Below, piece after piece: positions 59,142-64,000 of a stretch of DNA of 64,000 nt. This stretch comes from Anaerospora hongkongensis. Its GTDB lineage: Bacteria; Bacillota; Negativicutes; Sporomusales; DSM-15969. The stretch is taken from NCBI RefSeq assembly GCF_004339805.1, contig NZ_SLUI01000004.1, positions 124,001 to 188,000 of the forward strand, in the 5' to 3' direction. Under the pieces are notes generated by a model that was not told the origin of the DNA, did no database searches, and saw nothing but the letters and a program-made list of their open reading frames with translations. The first letter of the stretch is position 1. The number at the start of each line of letters is the position of its first letter. The translations under genes and the position numbers were made by a program.

Positions 59142-60171
59142 AGCTGCTGCCGGAAAACTTACAGGAATCCCGAATAATGAGCTGTGGTTCAAGAATGACT
59201 GCAGTAGGATCAAGGGTAGAACCCTCAATTCGTGAATACAATAAACGCGCGGCGTGGGCGCCCATCATGCGGGGGAAGGAAGAGACCGTCGTTAACTTGG
59301 GACTGAGGATTGCGGCCTCCGGAATATCATCAAAGCCTACTATCGCCATGTCCTGGCCTGGACAAATACCTGCATCCTGCAGCTTCATCATCGCTCCAAT
59401 TGCAATTGTATCGTTATAACAAAAAATAGCGGTAGGACGGTTAGGCAGCCGGAGGAGTTTCTCAATTGCATCAATACCCCCCTGACGGGTAGCGGGGCTT
59501 TCAATAATCATGGCAGGATCAATGGGGAGCCCGGCTTGTTCGAAAGCCTTGTCATAACCCTGTTTACGCCCCTGCCACGATGAAAGCTGGGAATAACCGC
59601 CGATGAAAGCAATACGGCGATGCCCCTTGTGAATGAGATAGTCAACCGCAATCCGGCCGCCCATTATGTTATCTACACCGACATAATCACATTTGGCCTC
59701 AGGGAGTCTGCGGCCCACCAGAACGACAGGAATCCCTAGCTGTTCAATGCGATTAATCGGTTCGCTGGGACTGCCGGGTACTGCGGACAGGATGATGCCT
59801 CCTACCCGGTGTTCCAGCATAGTAGAGAGCAGACGCTCCTGGATGGACTCGGAATCGAAGGTCGTTCCTAAAATAACCGTTTGCCCGAATTTATCCAGCT
59901 CCTGATGAATGCCCACAAGTAATTCCGAGTAAAAAGGATTGGCGAGCTCCATAATGATTAATCCCACGGTTGTGGAAACCTTGGAACGCAAATTAGCAGC
60001 AACGCGGTCGTATACATAACCTAATTGCTGCATAGAGGTAAGAACTTTTTCGCGGGTAGATTCCGTAATATGCTTGCTGCCGCGCAGTACCAGTGAGGCG
60101 GTAGCCCGGGATACGCCGGCATGTTTCGCGACATCCTGTAATGTAATATGTGTTTTTTTCTCTAATTTCAT
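59140..60171 (-). CDS. LacI-family transcriptional regulator of the dehydrogenase/TRAP operon
   Basis: A 343-residue LacI protein. The HTH is ITLQDVAKHAGVSRATASLVL (about 9-29), with hinge VAANLRSK and effector domain containing GLIIMELANPFYSELL, FIGGYSQLSSWQGRKQGY and VGFDDIPEA. It ends with QLIIRDSC. I use ATG 60171, with AGGTGATC upstream; a longer frame would run through its own promoter. It is divergent from an alcohol dehydrogenase/TRAP operon. The 28-bp palindrome over that operon's promoter is the probable operator. Sugar-acid effector inferred from the neighbouring TRAP transporter. Confidence 0.9.
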   Translation of the reverse strand: MKLEKKTHITLQDVAKHAGVSRATASLVLRGSKHITESTREKVLTSMQQLGYVYDRVAANLRSKVSTTVGLIIMELANPFYSELLVGIHQELDKFGQTVILGTTFDSESIQERLLSTMLEHRVGGIILSAVPGSPSEPINRIEQLGIPVVLVGRRLPEAKCDYVGVDNIMGGRIAVDYLIHKGHRRIAFIGGYSQLSSWQGRKQGYDKAFEQAGLPIDPAMIIESPATRQGGIDAIEKLLRLPNRPTAIFCYNDTIAIGAMMKLQDAGICPGQDMAIVGFDDIPEAAILSPKLTTVSSFPRMMGAHAARLLYSRIEGSTLDPTAVILEPQLIIRDSCKFSGSS

Positions 60172-60247
60172 ATGATCACCTGATACTACAAAGTTACCAT
60201 AAATAATGAAATCACGGGGACGGGTAAGCCTAAATAACGCTAAATCC

Positions 60248-60276
60248 AGTATAAGATAAGGACAGGGGACTGTCAA
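60248..60276 (-). promoter_or_regulatory. sigma-A promoter of the LacI regulator gene
   Basis: Read on the minus strand: TTGACA (60276-60271), 17-bp spacer, TATACT (60253-60248). Start expected near 60241, about 70 nt before the ATG. Confidence 0.75.
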
Positions 60277-60321
60277 TGAAGGCGATTTTAATCCAGAGTA
60301 CCATAATATTCTGAGGTAAAA

Positions 60322-60339
60322 ATGTGAAGTAATTCACAT
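60322..60339. promoter_or_regulatory. CRP/FNR-type site between divergent promoters
   Basis: ATGTGAAGTAATTCACAT is TGTGA-N6-TCACA, the exact CRP pattern. Its centre (60330.5) is about 90 bp from the expected start of both the minus-strand LacI promoter and the plus-strand operon promoter. Confidence 0.65.
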
Positions 60340-60384
60340 ATAGTCTGATTATACTATATTTTAAAAATAGTCTGCAAATAGTTA

Positions 60385-60439
60385 TTGACAATGGGCGAGG
60401 GCGGATACTATACTTTCATTAGATCGATCTAATGAAAGT
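60385..60439 (+). promoter_or_regulatory. promoter and perfect 28-bp operator of the dehydrogenase/TRAP operon
   Basis: TTGACA (60385-60390), 18-bp spacer and TATACT (60409-60414). A perfect 28-bp palindrome (60412-60439) has half-site ACTTTCATTAGATC and overlaps the end of the -10 and the transcription start. The placement is that of a LacI-family repressor site. The rest of 60440-60533 is a 5' leader with a second TATAAT at 60517-60522 lacking a -35. Confidence 0.85.
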
Positions 60440-60533
60440 TATCTTACCCTATTTTTTATACAAAGTTGCTTCGCCTGAATTGCCAAAATACCATACATTT
60501 CGTAAGCCAGACAAACTATAATAGACTAAGAAG

Positions 60534-61526
60534 GTGAGTAGCACGTTCGAATTATATTTAGAGAAACCTGGGATGATCAAAATACGTGAAGCGGCACAAC
60601 GGCATGCACTTGCCGCAAATGATGTGAGAATTAAGGTTAGCTATGGTGGCATATGCGGGTCTGATGTGCGTGTTTATAAGGGCACGATCAGCTATGCCCA
60701 GTATCCGCTCCGGCCAGGGCATGAAGTGATTGGCACTGTTGTTGAGGCCGGTGAGAATGTGCAGCTAAAAGTTGGCACTAAAGTGGTTGTCTACCCTAAT
60801 ACCTATTGCGGTGAATGTGAATTTTGCGCAGGCGGCAAAACAAATATCTGTATTCATAAAAAACCGTTAGGAGTAGCGGTAGACGGTGTTTTTGCGCAGG
60901 AAGTTGTTCTGGACGCAAAATATATCATGCCAGTACCTGAGGAGCTGCCTGATGAAAGAGCAATCCTGATTGAGCCGTTTGCCGTAACGGTTCACGCTTT
61001 GAAAAAGGCGAATATCACTAAGGGAACCACCGTGGCGGTAATCGGCTGTGGTACGGAAGGTCTGCTGTCGATTGCTCTGGCACTTTACCAGGGCGCGGAT
61101 GTTACGGTCGTTGATATTAACCCCGTCAAACTGGCACTGGCCAGCAAGCTGGGGAATGTACAGACCCGCCTGCCGGCAGAAGTAAAGGATGAAGTATTTG
61201 ATGTGGTGATTGAAGCCGCGGGGGTGAAAGATGCCATTCAGCAGGCTATGGCTGTTGTAAAGCCTGGCGGGGTTATGGTGCCGTTAGGCATAACCATGGA
61301 TACAGTTCATTTATCTCCTATTCATATTGTTCGCAACGAGATATCAATTTTAGGCTCAATTATCTATACTGTTGAAGACTTCGCAGATGCGATTGCGCAT
61401 CTTCAAGATCCTGCTTTGTTTGTAGAACCAATCATTTCTAAGATTTGGGCGTGTGATCGTTACCAGGAAGCTTTTGATGACGCATTATCAGGCGATTATG
61501 CCAAGATCATAGTAAAGTTTGATTGA
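60534..61526 (+). CDS. zinc-dependent alcohol dehydrogenase (sugar-acid/polyol dehydrogenase type)
   Basis: A 330-residue medium-chain dehydrogenase. The catalytic zinc region is GGICGSDVRVYKG with GHEVIG. Structural zinc cysteines are in YCGECEFCAGGKTNIC. The NAD domain has VAVIGCGTEGLLSIALALYQGADVTVVDINP, whose aspartate favours NAD. Such enzymes oxidise polyols or sugar acids (sorbitol, idonate, galactonate). The GTG at 60534 is the only conventional start after an in-frame TAG at 60522, though its ribosome site overlaps the codon. It is first in an operon with a TRAP transporter, so it probably acts on the imported compound. Confidence 0.88.
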   Translation: MSSTFELYLEKPGMIKIREAAQRHALAANDVRIKVSYGGICGSDVRVYKGTISYAQYPLRPGHEVIGTVVEAGENVQLKVGTKVVVYPNTYCGECEFCAGGKTNICIHKKPLGVAVDGVFAQEVVLDAKYIMPVPEELPDERAILIEPFAVTVHALKKANITKGTTVAVIGCGTEGLLSIALALYQGADVTVVDINPVKLALASKLGNVQTRLPAEVKDEVFDVVIEAAGVKDAIQQAMAVVKPGGVMVPLGITMDTVHLSPIHIVRNEISILGSIIYTVEDFADAIAHLQDPALFVEPIISKIWACDRYQEAFDDALSGDYAKIIVKFD

Positions 61527-61626
61527 AAATGGCGTAAGGGGGGCTGGTCATGATTACCTAATAAGCGTATAACGGTGCCAACCAGTTGAGAAGTAAGTTA
61601 CTAATAAAAAGAGGGGCGTATAAGGA

Positions 61627-62643
61627 ATGAAAAAGTATCTTACACTGATAAGTTTAGCAATCATAGCCTGTTTGCTGCTGGTCACCGGTTGTTCTTCGCA
61701 GACGCAATCGGGGGAAAAAAAAGACGGCACCAAAGTGATGAAGCTTGGAATTGTAACGAATAAAGACCGGTCGCTTACCAAAGGACTACAAAAGTTCGCC
61801 GAATTAGTAGAAAAAGAATCGGGCGGAACGATTAAAGGCGAAGTATTTTCTGATGGTGTGTTAGGCGGAGACCGCCAGGTTCTGGAGGCTTTGCAGATGG
61901 GAACGGTCCACGGAACTGCCGTCTCCACAGGTGTTGTTGCTGCATTTGCGCCACGCTTTGATGCTTTTGATCTGCCTTTCTTATTTAAGGATAAGGCGAC
62001 GGCCTATAAGGTGTTCGATGGTCCAATCGGGCAGGAAGTACTGCAGGATCTGCCCAAATCAGGGTTAATTGGCTTGGCTTACTGGGAAAACGGCTTTCGG
62101 CATTTGACGAATAATAAGCGTGAAGTGAGAACGGCAGAAGATATCAAGGGCCTTAAAATCCGGACGCTGGAAAGTAAAGTTCATGTGGAAACCTGGAAAA
62201 CACTTGGCGCTAATCCGACTCCGATGTCTTTTTCTCAACTCTATACTGCTTTGGAGCAAGGCGTTGTTGACGGTCAGGAAAACCCTTACGGCAACGTAGT
62301 AACGAGCAAATTCAATGAAGTGCAAAAATACCTGACGAATACCGGTCATGTTTATAATGCCAATGTATTTATCGTTAGTAAGGTTTTTTGGGATTCTCTC
62401 ACCGATAAGGAAAGAGAGGCAGTGAAAAAGGCTGCAGAAGAATCAAAGACTTATCAAAGAAAGCTGAATGAAGAAGAAGATCAGTCGAGCGTGAAATACC
62501 TTACGGAAAAAGGTATGAAAATCAATGATCTGAATGCTGGTGAAAAGGATAAAATTATGCAGATGCTTGAGCCTATTTATAAACAAGTGAGCACGGCTAT
62601 TGGTGGGGACTTGGTTGACAGGCTGGTGAAAGCGGCAAAATAG
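61627..62643 (+). CDS. dctP: TRAP transporter substrate-binding lipoprotein (DctP family)
   Basis: A 338-residue DctP-type protein. The signal ends in lipobox LLVTGC near residue 22. The mature part has the sequence run FDLPFLFKDKATAYKVFDG, YWENGFRHLTNNKREV, GLKIRTLESKVHVETWKTLGANPTPMSFSQLYTALEQGVVDGQENPYGNV. The arginine in KIRT is the usual carboxylate clamp, so the ligand is an organic or sugar acid. The ATG at 61627 follows AAGG. The two membrane subunits follow. The pattern is closest to sugar-acid-binding members, by general look only. Confidence 0.93.
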   Translation: MKKYLTLISLAIIACLLLVTGCSSQTQSGEKKDGTKVMKLGIVTNKDRSLTKGLQKFAELVEKESGGTIKGEVFSDGVLGGDRQVLEALQMGTVHGTAVSTGVVAAFAPRFDAFDLPFLFKDKATAYKVFDGPIGQEVLQDLPKSGLIGLAYWENGFRHLTNNKREVRTAEDIKGLKIRTLESKVHVETWKTLGANPTPMSFSQLYTALEQGVVDGQENPYGNVVTSKFNEVQKYLTNTGHVYNANVFIVSKVFWDSLTDKEREAVKKAAEESKTYQRKLNEEEDQSSVKYLTEKGMKINDLNAGEKDKIMQMLEPIYKQVSTAIGGDLVDRLVKAAK

Positions 62644-62757
62644 CCGGAGTAATAATGGGAAAATGGGAGGGTTCTTCAAAGACATTCTTTCTGGGAGAAT
62701 TCTCCTTTATTAGCACCTCCTAATTAGGATCAATCAAGAGCAATGGAGGAAATGCGA

Positions 62758-63303
62758 ATGAAAAAATTAGCGAGAATGGAATCTACCTTTAATGGAATAA
62801 TGGCCCTGTTTTTAGCACTTATGGGTCTTTTAATTTTTACGAATGTAGCTTTGCGTTATCTTTTTAATTCCGGCTTGACCTGGGCAGAAGAATTATCACG
62901 ATTCCTGTTTGTCTGGACAGTGTTTCTGGGAGCTATTGGCGCTTTGAAGGACAACAACCATTTAGGATTTACTTCGCTGGTGCAAAAACTATCGCCAATT
63001 GGTAAGAAAGTCTGTTTTATCGTGAGTAATGTACTTGTACTGGGCACTCTCTGGGTTCTTTTTCAAGGCAGTCTGAAGCTGACGCTGATGACATCGCATA
63101 CGCTTTCACCAGCTACCGGGTTACCCTTGTCCTATATGTATGTCATTGGCATTATTTCCAGTGTGGGGATGTTCCTGGTTGTCTGCTGTAATATCTACCG
63201 GGCCATTTTTGTGAAAGGTGCTATTGAACGGCTGGTCGTATTAAAAGAGTCAGAAGAGGAAGTCAGCATGGAGAATACTATAAAAGGAGAAATCACCCAA
63301 TGA
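62758..63303 (+). CDS. dctQ: TRAP transporter small permease (DctQ family)
   Basis: A 181-residue membrane protein with four helices (about 10-33, 48-66, 85-108, 124-147). The DctQ signature is NSGLTWAEELSRFLFVWTVFLGA. The C-terminus is charged and cytoplasmic. I use the ATG at 62758 because GGAGG lies 8 nt upstream; ATGs at 62743 and 62752 overlap the site. The stop overlaps the next ATG (ATGA), coupling it to the large permease. It links DctP and DctM in the sodium-driven import complex. Confidence 0.92.
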   Translation: MKKLARMESTFNGIMALFLALMGLLIFTNVALRYLFNSGLTWAEELSRFLFVWTVFLGAIGALKDNNHLGFTSLVQKLSPIGKKVCFIVSNVLVLGTLWVLFQGSLKLTLMTSHTLSPATGLPLSYMYVIGIISSVGMFLVVCCNIYRAIFVKGAIERLVVLKESEEEVSMENTIKGEITQ

Positions 63304-64000
63304 CGGTAGCGGTATTTGTCTTCTCGCTGTGTGGTGCTATGGCACTGGGGATGCCTATTGCATTTGCGCTGCTGGTTTGTGGTGGGGCGCTGATGCTTCA
63401 TCTTGGCATGTTTGATACGCGGATTCTAGCCCAGAATCTAATAGTAGGCGCAGACAGCTTTGCTTTAATGGCAATACCTTTCTTTATTCTTGTTGGTGAA
63501 TTGATGAATGCAGGCGGGATATCCAAGCGAATTATCGGCTTTGGCTTGGCGCTTGTTGGCCATATTCGCGGCGGTTTAGGCTATGTAGCGATCATGACGG
63601 CGTTTATCTTTGCCGGCTTGTCGGGTTCGGCAGTGGCTGATACGGCTGCCCTTGCGGCAATTATGGTTCCCATGATGGCTGACGCAGGCTATGATAAAAG
63701 CCGTTCCGCTGCTTTGATTGGCGCAGGGTCTATTGTTGCTCCAATCTTGCCGCCCAGCATCCCGTTTATTATTTTTGGCTCGCTTAGTGGTGTGTCCATC
63801 ATGAAACTTTTTATGGCCGGCCTTTTTCCCGGCTTGGTGATTGCTTTAAGCCTGGCAGCTACCTGGTGGTATATGGCAAGAAAGAAAAGTGTAAAAGTAT
63901 TTGAACGCAAATCGTTTAAAGAAATTGTAATCGCTTTTAAGGATGCCATCTGGGCACTGATCCTGCCTATTCTCATCATGGTCGGCATTAAAGGCGGCGT
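63300..64000 (+). CDS. dctM: TRAP transporter large permease (DctM family), partial
   Basis: The gene begins at ATG 63300, overlapping the small-permease stop, and runs off the right edge of the window. The visible 233 residues (about half of the family's usual 425) start MTVAVFVFSLCGAMALGMPI. They include MAIPFFILVGELMNAGGIS, the family's FAGLSGSAVADTAALAAIMVPMM, and SIVAPILPPSIPFIIFG. These are hairpins and helices of the DctM transport subunit, which couples sodium entry to solute uptake with DctP and DctQ. Confidence 0.93.
   Translation, partial: MTVAVFVFSLCGAMALGMPIAFALLVCGGALMLHLGMFDTRILAQNLIVGADSFALMAIPFFILVGELMNAGGISKRIIGFGLALVGHIRGGLGYVAIMTAFIFAGLSGSAVADTAALAAIMVPMMADAGYDKSRSAALIGAGSIVAPILPPSIPFIIFGSLSGVSIMKLFMAGLFPGLVIALSLAATWWYMARKKSVKVFERKSFKEIVIAFKDAIWALILPILIMVGIKGG

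Overview
The window looks like a chromosomal segment of a Gram-negative-type Firmicute of the class Negativicutes (Sporomusaceae/Selenomonadales-like). This is an inference. It rests on a Selenomonas-type lysine/ornithine decarboxylase of about 390 aa, a serine T-box in front of serC, sigma-A promoters of Firmicute type, strong AGGAGG ribosome sites, citrate lyase genes, a ferredoxin-type thioredoxin reductase, and many cyclic-di-GMP genes. No rRNA, tRNA, CRISPR array, transposase or phage gene was seen. Most genes are ordinary chromosomal genes, packed tightly and separated by clear Rho-independent terminators.

Layout. 1-5.9 kb: hexuronate/pectin catabolism (eda end, kdgK, an FAH-family hydrolase, a LacI regulator, an IclR regulator with its own operator, kduI, kduD). 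Together these turn 5-keto-4-deoxyuronate into KDG, KDPG, and finally pyruvate plus triose phosphate. kduD appears to start at AUC or AUU. 6-16.7 kb: housekeeping (DUF815 AAA ATPase, ilvC, menaquinone methyltransferase, SIMPL-domain protein, serC behind a T-box with one UCC specifier and two antiterminator/terminator modules, a thioredoxin-reductase-like flavoprotein without NADPH motifs, a YkvI-type transporter, an HD-GYP protein, a candidate structured RNA, serS). 16.8-17.1 kb: a 29-codon gene on the minus strand with its own promoter, leader terminator and downstream terminator. 17.3-25 kb: signalling (chemoreceptor, GAF-PAS-GGDEF-EAL protein, PhnD-like lipoprotein with histidine kinase and response regulator).

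25-37 kb: MFS sugar-acid transporter, MgtC protein with a small membrane-peptide gene in front, small hypothetical genes, queC, a lone zinc-binding lipoprotein, an HD-GYP homologue that has lost its HD histidine, lysine/ornithine decarboxylase, gnd, corA, and an orphan DegS-type kinase. 37-43.3 kb: a 938-aa membrane protein combining 7TMR-DISM, PAS and PucR-type HTH parts, then two matching palindromes (TATCC-N4-GGATA, 43 bp apart) in front of a three-gene cyclic-di-GMP operon (GGDEF, degenerate EAL-HDOD, HD-GYP).

43.4-51.4 kb: citrate lyase locus (two related LysR regulators, a free-standing DpiA/CitB-type HTH protein, citD, citE, citF, citC, and a citX-citG fusion), followed by a decayed LysR fragment. 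51.8-57 kb: two polar amino-acid ABC transporters facing each other across a shared terminator. 57.3-59.1 kb: recQ. 59.1-64 kb: a LacI regulator divergent from a zinc alcohol dehydrogenase plus TRAP transporter operon. A perfect 28-bp palindrome covers the start of the TRAP operon promoter, and a CRP/FNR-type site lies midway between the two divergent promoters. The window cuts eda at its left end and the TRAP large permease at its right end.
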